From JAXMAR01 sp046350295 (GTDB taxonomy: Bacteria > Planctomycetota > Planctomycetia > Gemmatales > Gemmataceae): 64,000 nt of DNA. The position numbers were made by a program, and so were the translations under genes. Location: positions 41,291 to 105,290 of the forward strand of contig JAXMAR010000026.1 of assembly GCA_046350295.1 (NCBI GenBank), given 5' to 3'. The first letter of the stretch is position 1, and every line of letters begins with the position of its first letter. This document shows, in pieces, positions 8,111-16,153 of the stretch. The notes beneath the pieces are model-generated. The model was not told the DNA's origin. It saw only the letters and a list, made by a program, of their open reading frames with translations, and ran no database searches.

Positions 8111-9076
8111 TCATTTCCCCCGGACCGTCTCCAGGAAGAGACGCAAGTCTTCCGGCAGCGGCATATCCCAGTGCATCGCCTCCGCCGTCAGCGGGTGCTG
8201 AAAGCCCAGCTCCACCGCGTGCAGGAATAGACGCGGGCAGCCCTCCCAGTTCGCGATCGGCTCCCCGTTCGGCTTGCGGTTGTACACCTTCTCGCCGCAC
8301 ACCGGATGCCCCAACTCCGCCAGATGGATGCGGATCTGGTGCGTGCGGCCCGTCTCCAGGCGGCAGGACAGCAGCGTGAAGGCCGGAAAACGCTCGGCCA
8401 CGCTGATGTGGGTGATCGCTTCCTTCCCGACATTGGGAACCGGACTGCTACCGCGCCGCCCGTCCCCCCGGTCGCGCACGAGGAACGAGCGCAGCACCTG
8501 CGCCTCCACCACTCCCGGTACGAGGGCGAGATAGCGCCGCACCACCACGTGCTTCGCGAACTGCATGCCCAGGCCGCGCTCCGCCTGCGCCGTGCGGGCG
8601 AAGACCACCAGCCCGCTCGTTTCCTTGTCCAGACGCTGCACCACGCGCAGCCGCGGCTTGGAGCCCTGGCCACGCTTCGGGAAAACGGCGCCGACCTGGT
8701 GCAGGACCAGATCATCGAGGGTGGGGACGAGGATGCGCCGCTCCTTCTCCCAGCCACGCTCCGCCGGATGCCGCACCGTCGGAATGCCGGCCGGCTTCTC
8801 CACAACGATGATGTGCTCGTCGATATGACGGATGACGATGCTGTCGAGCAGTTGTGGCTTGGGACTGGGCCGCCGACCGATGTCGACGACGTCCCCCACG
8901 CGCAGCCGTCGCGCCGGATCGAGCCAGAGCTCGTCGTTGATCTTGACGCGTCGGGTTTCCACCAGACGGTGGACCTGCGACCAGGTGAAGCCGGGCAGCC
9001 AGACGCGCAAAAGCGCGGCGAGCGTTTTGCCTTGTTGCGCCGCCTCCACGGTAAAACGGGCCGGTTGGGGATCCAT
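8111..9076 (-). CDS. RluA-family pseudouridine synthase
   Basis: The product (321 aa) has an N-terminal S4 RNA-binding domain (GKTLAALLRVWLPGFTWSQV, about residues 14-60). The RluA catalytic domain follows, with the motif VQRLDKETSGLVVFART at about residues 137-153; its Asp is the nucleophile that isomerises uridine in rRNA or tRNA. The GRTHQIRIHLAELGHPV motif near residue 243 is also diagnostic. Which uridine is modified (RluD-like large-subunit rRNA sites or another) cannot be assigned. A TATAAT box sits only eight bases upstream of the ATG, hinting at a leaderless or near-leaderless message. Confidence 0.93.
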   Translation of the reverse strand: MDPQPARFTVEAAQQGKTLAALLRVWLPGFTWSQVHRLVETRRVKINDELWLDPARRLRVGDVVDIGRRPSPKPQLLDSIVIRHIDEHIIVVEKPAGIPTVRHPAERGWEKERRILVPTLDDLVLHQVGAVFPKRGQGSKPRLRVVQRLDKETSGLVVFARTAQAERGLGMQFAKHVVVRRYLALVPGVVEAQVLRSFLVRDRGDGRRGSSPVPNVGKEAITHISVAERFPAFTLLSCRLETGRTHQIRIHLAELGHPVCGEKVYNRKPNGEPIANWEGCPRLFLHAVELGFQHPLTAEAMHWDMPLPEDLRLFLETVRGK

Positions 9077-9084
9077 GCCCTGTT

Positions 9085-9090
9085 ATTATA
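9085..9090 (-). promoter_or_regulatory. -10 box of the pseudouridine synthase gene
   Basis: A perfect TATAAT on the minus strand lies eight bases before the start codon at 9076. No well-spaced -35 is present: TTGACT occurs with a 21-base spacer. If used, transcription would begin at or next to the ATG. Confidence 0.4.
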
Positions 9091-9142
9091 AGCCAACAGG
9101 CCAGTGCTTTGAGTCAACGGGCGAGCCGGGCGGCTCGATTAC

Positions 9143-9665
9143 CATGATCCTCGCAAATCGCCTACGACGCTGAACGCCCAAGGGGAGCCGAACACGCGCC
9201 GATGGGGCCATACGCTCGATGGCCGCTTCTGCGCTGCGGCCCTATCCCACGTCGCAAACCTATCGGAATCTGAAAGAGCACGGCGAAGGGGTGCTGCACG
9301 TCACTGACGATGTGCTGCTGCTCGCCCAGGCGGCCGTGGGCGGACGCGCCACCGCCGCTGCGGACCGCGGAGGTCTGGGCGTGGTGCTGGCGGACCCTGT
9401 CGCTTCCACGAGTCCGCGTCGCGCTGGACGAAAGCGAGCGGGTGGATCGAGGCGGTCGTGCAGCTGGAAAGGTCCGCGATTTCTTCTCGGCTTCAACCGG
9501 GCCGCACGCGGTCGTCGAGGCGGAGGCCCGGCGACGCACGGCGTTCTTGCCGGAAGGAAGAGATCGAGGCGGAATACCGACGCCTGGAGGTGATCGTGAA
9601 CAAGACCGGGGCGAGCGCGAGCAAGAGGCGTTCGCTTCCTGCGGCGCCCATGTGGCGGGGAATGA
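9143..9665 (+). pseudogene. DUF447 family protein, frameshifted
   Basis: Pieces of one DUF447 protein are spread over three frames. Correcting single-base insertions restores an N-terminus MILESPTTLNAQGEPNTAPM with a GPYVDGR continuation. The longest clean piece is RPYPTSQTYRNLKEHGEGVL with HVTDDVLLLAQAAV after it. Further on come a DFF..FNRA(K)HAVVEA segment and a tail EAFAFLRRPCGGE ending at TGA 9663. DUF447 proteins are small flavin-binding-fold proteins of unknown role. The indels are dispersed and local, so sequencing error is more likely than decay. Confidence 0.7.
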
Positions 9666-9676
9666 GCGCGCTCGCG

Positions 9677-9877
9677 TTACTTGGTCGGCCCGCTTCGTCG
9701 GCGCCTGCTCCCAGCGGTAGGCGGCGGGTCGCTGCTGGGATACTGGCTGTAGTCCATGGGCTACAAGAGCACGCAGCCCAGGATGAACGCGAGCAACGAG
9801 ATCGCGAGCATGCCGGTGTAAGCGTTGTTCACCGCCCGGCTCTTGTCTTCCAGATCATCGTCAATTTCGTCGGCCAT
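9677..9877 (-). CDS. Small single-pass membrane protein, probably frameshifted near its end
   Basis: ATG at 9877 opens MADEIDDDLEDKSRAVNNAY, followed by one hydrophobic helix (TGMLAISLLAFILGCVLL), then an in-frame stop at 9761. One base later the frame continues as MDYSQYPSSDPPP, a tail I associate with small planctomycete membrane proteins, and ends at TAA 9677. The true product is therefore probably ~66 residues, not 38. Function unknown. It sits directly downstream of a membrane-anchored coiled-coil gene on the same strand, so the two may form a unit. Confidence 0.55.
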
Positions 9878-9983
9878 GGCTCTGAACCTTCCGAGTCGAT
9901 CGTGTAGCGGAAGTCGCCAGACTTCCGCGGGCGGAACCGTGCGTCGGAACTCTTGGCGAGTTCCGCTAATCTTGAGGCGGCGC

Positions 9984-10842
9984 CTAGCGGTACTTCAAAT
10001 CGCTGATCACCTTGTCCCCCGCCGACAGCGGAATGCGACGGCTGATGCTCGAACGCTCGAGCCGGCCGATCGAGGAGCGGTGATCGACCTCGACGACACG
10101 GATCATGCCGAGGTAGGTCGCTTCCGGAGTCAGACGATAAGCTTCGAGGGTATTGCCTTTCGCCAGACCGTGGTCGCTGCCGACGCTCAGGGTGGACCAG
10201 GGGTCGGACTCGATGCGCTCAATGGTTCCCTTGACGAGGGCGACGGGCGGGTCGCTGCCGGGGAGCTTGGACAGGGCCCGTGCCGCCGCCGCTGCCCGTG
10301 CGTCTTGACGCCAGTTCGCGATAGAGCCGGGGTATTCTCCGCCAGAGATTGTCGTTTCGTTCTGCGCAGGCCGTCGGCCTTCGCTTTCGCATCGGCCTCC
10401 GCCTGGAAGAAGGCACCTTGCCTTCCAGCCCGATGATCAAGGCCGCACCTTGAGCCGCTTCGCCGAGGTTCTTGACCTCTTCGGCGCAGCACCTCCTCCT
10501 TGGCGACGCAGGTTGATCTTCGCCTCCTCCAGCTCCTTTCGTCTTGATGGTGATGTCGTTTTCCAGCTCCGCCTTCTTGACGTTCCAGGCGTCCTCGGCG
10601 TCTTTCAGATCGCCCTTGACCTTCTCCAGGTCGATGGTCGCTTTCTTGTAGCGGGCGTCGAGGCTGGCCATTACCTCGGTCTGCGCCCGGAGGAAGTCCT
10701 TGGCGGCGCGGGCCTCCGCCTGCTGGTTCTTGAGCGCCTGGTCGTAGCGGAAACGGGTCGCGTACGTGAAGACGATGAAGCCGCCCGTCACGAGCGCGAA
10801 CAGGAGGTTGAGCACAACGAGGATCTTGCCGAGTGTGTTCAT
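9984..10842 (-). pseudogene. Membrane-anchored coiled-coil protein, frameshifted
   Basis: The start at 10842 gives MNTLGKILVVLNLLFALVTG, a single N-terminal membrane anchor. A coiled coil follows (YDQALKNQQAEARAAKDFL, KKATIDLEKVKGDLKDAE). After at least three frame changes near 10270-10560 the C-terminus resumes as DPWSTLSVGSDHGLAKGNTL, then YLGMIRVVEVDH and DKVISDLKYR, stopping at TAG 9984-9986. The C-terminal part looks like a compact beta domain. I recognise the arrangement from other planctomycetes but no function is known. Confidence 0.65.
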
Positions 10843-11071
10843 GCTTACTGGTCCTCCCCCAGGACGCCGGCCCCCCACATCGCGGTTCTCCGTCGGCCGC
10901 CAAGACGTGCCGCCCAGGCGCGCTCCGAACGGTTTGCCCCGGAGATGAGGTCGGGGAATATGCCGCCTGGCAACCGGCTTGTCAACGTCAATTGAGGCCG
11001 GGCAGGGTCGATGATTGATTATGGCAGAGGGCCGCGGCGGAAACCAGGGGAATTGGGGGGAGGAGGTCGTG

Positions 11072-11329
11072 GTGGCTGGTGAGCGGTGGCTGGTGAGTGG
11101 TGGCTGGTGAGTGGTGAGTGGTGAGTGGTGAGTGGTGAGTGGTGAGTGGTGAGTGGTGAGTGGTGAGTGGTGAGTGGTGAGTGGTGAGTGGTGAGTGGTG
11201 AGTGGTGAGTGGTGAGTGGTGAGTGGTGAGTGGTGAGTGGTGAGTGGTGAGTGGTGAGTGGTGAGTGGTGAGTGGTGAGTGGTGAGTGGTGAGTGGTGAG
11301 TGGTGGTGAGTGGTGAGTGGTGAGTGGTG
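11072..11329. repeat. 7-bp tandem repeat array (GTGAGTG)n
   Basis: About 37 head-to-tail heptamers. The left end alternates GTGGCTG with GTGAGTG or GTGAGCG for six units, then pure GTGAGTG runs for about 28 units. A three-base GTG slip occurs near 11301, followed by three more units. Two inverted copies (CAGCCAC) lie just outside the right edge at 11346-11359. All minus-strand frames stay open across it (HHSPLTT reading), which is an artefact of the period. Heptamer arrays of this kind are known from cyanobacteria as STRR elements; their role is unclear. Confidence 0.95.
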
Positions 11330-11371
11330 GGGAGGAACCACGCGCCAGCCACCAGCCACCATATCCGCTGG

Positions 11372-11727
11372 TCAGCGGATACCCTTCTCCTGCCAGCCGC
11401 GGATGCTGCCGTCCATCGACAGCACGTTGTCGTAACCCATCTTCTCGTAGATTATCGGCGGCAAGAGCGAGCGGTAACCGCCGCCGCAATAGAGCACGAG
11501 CGAGGTGCTTGTCGGAACCGTCGCCGATGTCGCGTTCGATGATCCCTTTCCCCAGGTGGAGCGCTCCCCGGCAGGTGATCTTTGGCGAACTCGCTCTCCG
11601 GCACGTCGAGCAGGATGAACTTCTCCACTTTATCCAGCTTCGCTTTCACCTGGTCCCGGTCGTTTCCTTTATGCGTCCTCGAGCGTCGTCAACCAGCTTT
11701 GAGGAATCCCGGAGCGTGGTGAGCCAT
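11372..11727 (-). pseudogene. Rhodanese-domain protein, frameshifted
   Basis: The reconstructed product (~117 aa) starts MAHHAPGFLK with a GAAGGGA ribosome-binding site. It reads through VKAKLDKVEKFILLDVPESE and FAKDHLPGSA, then in another frame through LYCGGGYRSLLPP, YEKMGYDNVLSMDG and GWQEKGIR before TGA 11372. The CGGGYRS loop carries the rhodanese catalytic cysteine that accepts sulfane sulfur. At least two single-base errors break it, near 11540-11690. Divergent from the thioredoxin lipoprotein gene, with which it could share a redox or sulfur role (inference). Confidence 0.7.
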
Positions 11728-11786
11728 CGTTCGTCCCTTCCAAAGGGTTTGCAACGCAAAAGGGCATGTCCCGCCGGTTCCTACGC

Positions 11787-11792
11787 TATAAT
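11787..11792 (+). promoter_or_regulatory. -10 box of the thioredoxin gene
   Basis: A perfect TATAAT lies 27 bases upstream of the ATG at 11820, inside the 92-base gap to the divergent rhodanese gene. No good -35 is seen at the usual spacing. Confidence 0.4.
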
Positions 11793-11819
11793 AGGCGCTC
11801 CCTAACCGAAAGGGCTGCC

Positions 11820-12203
11820 ATGTCACGCTTTCTGCTCGCAGGCTTGTGTCTGACCCTTTTTGTCGCCGGCTGCCGATCCCGCGACCACGGCACGAGCTTG
11901 ACGACACCCGAAGAACTCGACCGGTTCTTGAGCGAACACAACGTCGTCCTGCTCGATTTCTCCGCCGCCTGGTGCGGGCCCTGCCAGGCGATGAAGCCGA
12001 CCATCCGCGGCATCGAGAAGGATTACGCCGGCCGCATCGGCGTCGCCGTCATCGACGTCGATCAAGCGCCGAAGCTGGCGAAGAAATACCACGTCTCCAG
12101 CATTCCCTGCCTCTTCGTCCTGCAAAAAGGCCGGGTGATGAGCGTGCTGCGCGGTCTGAAATCGCGCGACGAAGTGGAGGAGGCGATTAAGGAGGCGCTA
12201 TGA
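11820..12203 (+). CDS. Thioredoxin-like lipoprotein
   Basis: The 127-residue protein starts with a lipoprotein signal peptide whose lipobox is LFVAGC (Cys18), so it should be anchored on the outer face of a membrane. The thioredoxin fold follows with the redox pair in WCGPC at about residues 46-50 and the cis-proline loop SSIPC near residue 92. It can reduce or isomerise disulfides in exported proteins, which is fitting in a genome that also encodes the very cysteine-rich YTV protein (inference). ATG 11820 has an AAGGG ribosome-binding site; an upstream in-frame ATG at 11766 precedes the -10 box and is unlikely. Confidence 0.9.
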   Translation: MSRFLLAGLCLTLFVAGCRSRDHGTSLTTPEELDRFLSEHNVVLLDFSAAWCGPCQAMKPTIRGIEKDYAGRIGVAVIDVDQAPKLAKKYHVSSIPCLFVLQKGRVMSVLRGLKSRDEVEEAIKEAL

Positions 12204-12238
12204 CCAGGCGGCGCCCTCTCGCGGCCGCTTCGTCCTCG

Positions 12239-13345
12239 TCATTTCTCAGGCCCCACCTCGTCGCTCCTGGGCGTGAAATCCAGCCAGTGGTCCAGCCAGC
12301 GATACGACAGCGCCCGGGCCGCCCGCGGAAACGTATGCTTGGCGTGATGGTTCACGAGACCGATGCCCGCGCCGGCGCCGTAGAGATCGTACACCGGCAG
12401 CGCCGCCCGGATGAACGCCCAACTCAGGTCTCCGTCCGCGCTGTCCCCGCCGACGATCAGGATCGGCCGCGGCGCTATCAGGGCCAGCAGCTGATGATGC
12501 TCCATGCTCGGGATGTGCCGCTTCATCCGCTCGGTAAGGTACCACGGGTCCGTCCAGTTGCTCATGCGCAGGCCGATGCCCCCTTCGCTGAAGACGCCGG
12601 CCTTGAAGCGCTCGTCGAAGGCCATGGCGTAAAGCGTCTCCTTGGCCCCGAGCGAATGGCCGATGCAGCCGATCTTGCCGGCGTCGACGAAATTCAGGCT
12701 CAAAAGGAAGTCGACGCAGCGCGAGGCGTCGAACGTCATCTTCCCCATGCCCGTCCAGCCCGGCCACATCTTCGCGATCACCTCCGCCTGCGCCTTGGCC
12801 CAGTCCCCCTGAAGAATGAAACACTCCGGGCAGAGGACCACGTAGCCGCGTTTGACGAGGTGCAAGCCGATGGCGAGCGTGGCGTTCTTGCCGAGGCCTG
12901 GCGGTTCCTTGAACGTGTCCTTGGTGGTCTGGTGAAAGACGACGACGGCCGGCGCCTTGGAAACCCCGGCGCCGGTCTTGGTCAGGAGATGCTTCGGGAT
13001 GAGGAGGTAAGCCCGGATGCGGTTGTCCCTGGTCGCCTGGAAGGTGACGAGCCGGCGGACATGGTCCTTCTCATCGACTTCTTCCTCGACGCGGACGTCC
13101 AGCGCCTTCGCCTTCTCCGGCGCCGTCCCCAACCGTTCCTGCCATCGCGCCTCGAGGGCCCGCCGCCGTGGCGCCCAGTCCTCGCGCGTCGCGACCTTCT
13201 TGTCGCCATCGACGAGGAGCGGTTCGAGCCCCTGGTCCGGCAGCGTCAGCCCGGCGAAAGGCTTCTGCGTCAACTCCCGCCAGTCGGGCTTGGCGTCCGT
13301 CTGCCCGAGGGCGAACATGGCGAGGAGAACGCTGGTTGGGATCAT
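12239..13345 (-). CDS. Exported alpha/beta hydrolase (dienelactone hydrolase/acetyl xylan esterase-like)
   Basis: The 368-residue product begins MIPTSVLLAMFALGQTDAKP, a short signal peptide. The hydrolase core shows the nucleophile elbow GHSLGAKET, a candidate acid in ILIVGGDSADGD, and a candidate base in HHAKHTFP near the C-terminus, so the triad looks complete. The DEKDHVRRLVTFQ and LLIPKHLL segments match planctomycete esterases annotated as acetyl-xylan-esterase-like. The frame stays open upstream to 13498 only because it crosses the tRNA gene; 13345 is the sensible start. Substrate unknown, probably an ester on a polysaccharide or small molecule. Confidence 0.8.
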   Translation of the reverse strand: MIPTSVLLAMFALGQTDAKPDWRELTQKPFAGLTLPDQGLEPLLVDGDKKVATREDWAPRRRALEARWQERLGTAPEKAKALDVRVEEEVDEKDHVRRLVTFQATRDNRIRAYLLIPKHLLTKTGAGVSKAPAVVVFHQTTKDTFKEPPGLGKNATLAIGLHLVKRGYVVLCPECFILQGDWAKAQAEVIAKMWPGWTGMGKMTFDASRCVDFLLSLNFVDAGKIGCIGHSLGAKETLYAMAFDERFKAGVFSEGGIGLRMSNWTDPWYLTERMKRHIPSMEHHQLLALIAPRPILIVGGDSADGDLSWAFIRAALPVYDLYGAGAGIGLVNHHAKHTFPRAARALSYRWLDHWLDFTPRSDEVGPEK

Positions 13346-13411
13346 CGTCGTACCCCAGGAACGCCGATTAGCGCCGGTCCACCAACGGCGATGTCTCGAT
13401 CTCCTGGAAAA

Positions 13412-13506
13412 CGGGAGTGTATGGGAATCGAACCCACAGAGAGCTTTGTTCAAACCCTCCACTGGTTTTGAAGACCAGGGCCCCCACCAGAGGTGCAAAC
13501 ACTCCC
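13412..13506 (-). tRNA. selC: tRNA-Sec (UCA anticodon)
   Basis: The 95-base minus-strand molecule has an 8-bp acceptor stem (GGGAGTGT with ACACTCCC) and a D arm with CCTC-TGGT-GGGG. The 5-bp anticodon stem CTGGT/ACCAG closes the loop CTTCAAA, so the anticodon is TCA at 13469-13471. A long variable arm pairs about eight positions around GAACA. The 5-bp T stem carries loop TTCGATT, and the discriminator is G. The 8/5 acceptor/T pairing and extended variable arm are specific to bacterial selenocysteine tRNA. No CCA is encoded. It decodes UGA as selenocysteine when SelA, SelB and SelD are present; none of these is in the window. Confidence 0.95.
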
Positions 13507-13583
13507 AGGAGGACGCCGGAGCCGGAAGCGTCCGCGGCGAACCGACGGAACAGCGTCGCTCACGCTTCCGGCTCCGACCACGC

Positions 13584-14186
13584 TTATTCTAGCACCTTGA
13601 TCCGGATGTTCTTGAAGAGGAGGGGCGCTCCCTCGGACTGCCAGCCGATTGGGCCTTCCTTCAACTCGCTCTCGCCGCTCGCGATAGCGATGCCGTTGAT
13701 CTTGCTGGAGAGCTTGCCGTCATTGGAGACGATCTCGGTGGTGTTCCACTCGCCGATCTTGATGGCTTTCTTCTGCGCGTCCTTGTCGATCTTGAACTTG
13801 CCCTTGGCGCTCAAGGGGAAGATGTTCCCGTGGTCGCGCTGCAGCCCCTGCACCTCGACGCACTTGGGCCAGCCGCCCCCCTTGGTGCTCTGGATGTGGA
13901 CGAGGCAGCCGCTGTTGCCGTCCTTGAGGAACTTCCAGTCGAAGCGGAGGACGTAGTTCTTGTAGCTCTTCTCGGTGTAAAAGTAGCCGTTGGGATTGCC
14001 GACGACAGCGATGGCGCCGTCCTCGACGCTGAAGGGCGTCTTGCCTTTGCCGAAAACGTTCTCTTTGAGGCCGGTCATGTCCTTGCCGTTGAAGAGGGGC
14101 GTGAAGCCCTTGTCGTCGCCGGCGTGGGCGCCGGCCAGCGCGAGGGCGATGATGACGCAGACGGAGAAGAACCGGATGCGAAACAT
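13584..14186 (-). CDS. DUF1080 (3-keto-disaccharide hydrolase-like) secreted protein
   Basis: The 200-residue product has a signal peptide (VCVIIALALAGAHA). It then shows DUF1080 hallmarks: FTPLFNGKDMTGL at the mature N-terminus, DWKFLKDGNSGCLVHI in the middle, an EWNTTEIVSNDGKLSSKING segment, and a C-terminal IGWQSEGAPLLFKNIRIK. The family is a concanavalin-like beta sandwich, very abundant in planctomycetes; some members hydrolyse 3-keto sugars. It is downstream of the tRNA-Sec on the same strand but far enough to be independent. Confidence 0.92.
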   Translation of the reverse strand: MFRIRFFSVCVIIALALAGAHAGDDKGFTPLFNGKDMTGLKENVFGKGKTPFSVEDGAIAVVGNPNGYFYTEKSYKNYVLRFDWKFLKDGNSGCLVHIQSTKGGGWPKCVEVQGLQRDHGNIFPLSAKGKFKIDKDAQKKAIKIGEWNTTEIVSNDGKLSSKINGIAIASGESELKEGPIGWQSEGAPLLFKNIRIKVLE

Positions 14187-14309
14187 GGAAGCGACTCCCG
14201 TGGATCGCTGCAGCCGGCCACCCCCCTGGCGACCGCGCGCGGCGGATGGGAATTGTATGGCGTGCCGGACTTTGGGGTAGGCGTCCTCCGCCTGGCCCCG
14301 CCTCGCACA

Positions 14310-14867
14310 CTACTCCGCCAACAGCGATTCCACGTCCTCCAGCGCCCACGGCAGCCGCAGGAAATCGAGGTTGTAGATCTCCCGGATCCGGCCGCGCGGA
14401 TCGACGAGAAAGACGCGTGACGGATGATCGAGCTGCCCGTTCGCCGCGGGCCGGGCCCACATGTCCCAGGCGTCGAGCGTCTTCTTCACTTCGGCCGGCT
14501 TGCCTGTCAGGTGCGACCAGCGCGGTGTTTCGATGTCGTAGAGGCGCCGGTAGCCGCGCAGGGCTTCGGGCGAATCGCGCTTTGGGTCGAGGGTGATGGA
14601 GATGAAATGGACGCGGTCCTTGAACGGCTTCTTTTCAATCTCATGAAAGACGCGGGCGAGGCGGTGGGTCGTCGCGGGGCAGGTTCCGCTGCACGTCGTG
14701 AAGATGAAGCTGACGAAGACGACCTTGCCCTTGTGGTCGGACAGGCGACAGGGCTTGCCGTCCTGGTCGCTGAGCGCGAAATCGGGCGCGGGACGGATGA
14801 CCGCGAGGCGCGACGCCGGCGCTGCGTCGGCGTTGATGAGCATCAGTAAGAGCGCAAGAGCCGGCAT
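14310..14867 (-). CDS. SCO1/SenC-family copper chaperone
   Basis: The 185-residue thioredoxin-fold protein has an N-terminal signal or anchor (MPALALLLMLINADAAPA). It carries the copper-binding CxxxC in FTTCSGTCPATTH at about residues 66-77, the DPKRDS loop, and the conserved His in LDHPSRVFLVD near residue 145. Together these ligands define SCO proteins, which deliver copper to exported cuproenzymes. It lies about 80 bases downstream of the selenium-binding-protein homologue on the same strand, so a shared transcript is likely. ATG 14867 begins the signal peptide; the upstream ATG at 14954 would overlap the previous gene's end. Confidence 0.9.
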   Translation of the reverse strand: MPALALLLMLINADAAPASRLAVIRPAPDFALSDQDGKPCRLSDHKGKVVFVSFIFTTCSGTCPATTHRLARVFHEIEKKPFKDRVHFISITLDPKRDSPEALRGYRRLYDIETPRWSHLTGKPAEVKKTLDAWDMWARPAANGQLDHPSRVFLVDPRGRIREIYNLDFLRLPWALEDVESLLAE

Positions 14868-14950
14868 CGTGACTCTCCCAGGCGACGGTCCGGACGTGAG
14901 GCGAGGCCTACCCCGTCCGGGATGGGCTCGCCGTGGCAGCGGCCCGTGCG

Positions 14951-16153
14951 TCAATTCAGCAGCATATCATGCCCCCGCGCAGGGCCGGTCTTCAACTCGC
15001 GCAGGTTGATGTGGAAGTCGGGGTCGAGCTCCAGGCCCTTCGGCGTAATGAAGGCGCGCTTGACCCAGAAGTCGTCGGAGCGGTCCGTCGTCGACAGCAG
15101 CGAGTTGGTGATGTACATCCGCTTGCCGTCGCCCGTCACGTGCATCATGTTCGGCTGCACGCCTGGCTTGAGCGTGCTGAAGAGCTTGGGGTTCTTGAGG
15201 TCCGAGACGTCCCACTGCTGGATCTCATCGGAGGCGAAGCAGCTCACGAAGAGGAAGCGATCGTCCGGCGATTGCCGCAGATCGGCGGGGAGCTTGCCGA
15301 CGTCGCACAGCTTGCGGGCGCTGTACTTGCCGTCCTTGTCCCCTTCCCAGACCCAGAGGGAGTTTTCGAGGGCGCAGTTGGTGAAGCCGTGATTGGAGCC
15401 CTCCTTGAGAGACCAGCGGCACTCGAGCGGGGCGGCGCCGGTCTTGATCGTTTGCAAGACCTTGCGGTCGCGGAAGTCCCAGATGAGGATCTCGCTGCCG
15501 AACTTCTTGAAGTCCATCTTGGCGAGCGGGTTCTTGTAGTTGTCGTAGTAGGTGAAGCCGGAGGTCACCATGCGGTTGAGGTCGGGGCGAATGGCGATGT
15601 CGTAGCCGTAGGGGGAGTCCTTCGGGAAGGCGATCTTGCGGATGAACTTGCCGTCGTTGGTGTACTCGGCGAGGCCGGCGGGGAGGCCGCCATCCTTGCT
15701 GGAGAGGAAGCTGACGAGCATGCGGCCCGGCAAGGCGTAGGCGGTATGGGGCGAGCCGAAATCGGCCGGGGCGCCCGCCTCTTCGAGGACCTTCACGAGC
15801 TTGGGTCGGGCCGGGTCGGTGGCGACGTCGATGATGAAGATGCGGCCGGAGAAGAGGGTGAGGCCCCAGATGTGGGAGCGGTCATCGGTGTAGCCGAAGT
15901 GGTGGGTTTCGTTCCCCTTGGAGCCGAGATCGAGCTTGTGGACGATCTTGGCGAAGCTTTTGGAGCCCTTCTCGACGTCGACGACGGCGAGGAAGTCGTT
16001 GTCCTTGGCGTCGGCGTCGACGCACCACACATAAAGCACCTTCTCGGGACGGTCGAGGCGCTTGACGAACGGTGACAGGCACGTTTCCGCCGAGACGGGG
16101 GGGACGAGCGACAGCACAAAGGCGAGAGCGAGGGGGACACAGAGGCGCCGCAT
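14951..16153 (-). CDS. Selenium-binding protein SBP56/methanethiol oxidase family, exported
   Basis: A 400-residue beta-propeller protein with a cleavable signal peptide (MRRLCVPLALAFVLSLVPPV then SAET). Family landmarks are the ETHHFGYTDD histidine pair, GSPHTAYALPG, DDRFLFVSCFASDEIQQWDV, DGKRMYITNSLLST, LDPDFHINL and a terminal GHDML. The SBP56/SELENBP1 family includes bacterial methanethiol oxidases, copper enzymes that convert methanethiol to formaldehyde, H2S and H2O2. Export plus an adjacent SCO copper chaperone supports the oxidase reading, but activity is inferred. Ribosome-binding site GAGGA, eight bases before ATG 16153. Confidence 0.85.
   Translation of the reverse strand: MRRLCVPLALAFVLSLVPPVSAETCLSPFVKRLDRPEKVLYVWCVDADAKDNDFLAVVDVEKGSKSFAKIVHKLDLGSKGNETHHFGYTDDRSHIWGLTLFSGRIFIIDVATDPARPKLVKVLEEAGAPADFGSPHTAYALPGRMLVSFLSSKDGGLPAGLAEYTNDGKFIRKIAFPKDSPYGYDIAIRPDLNRMVTSGFTYYDNYKNPLAKMDFKKFGSEILIWDFRDRKVLQTIKTGAAPLECRWSLKEGSNHGFTNCALENSLWVWEGDKDGKYSARKLCDVGKLPADLRQSPDDRFLFVSCFASDEIQQWDVSDLKNPKLFSTLKPGVQPNMMHVTGDGKRMYITNSLLSTTDRSDDFWVKRAFITPKGLELDPDFHINLRELKTGPARGHDMLLN

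Noticed and set aside
10988..11489. Three long minus-strand frames reading HHSPLTT repeats
   Set aside because: They arise because a 7-bp tandem repeat contains no stop in any minus frame; there is no start context or conserved flank.
13346..13498. N-terminal extension of the alpha/beta hydrolase to 13498
   Set aside because: The extension is translation of the tRNA-Sec gene and lacks a signal peptide; the natural start is 13345.
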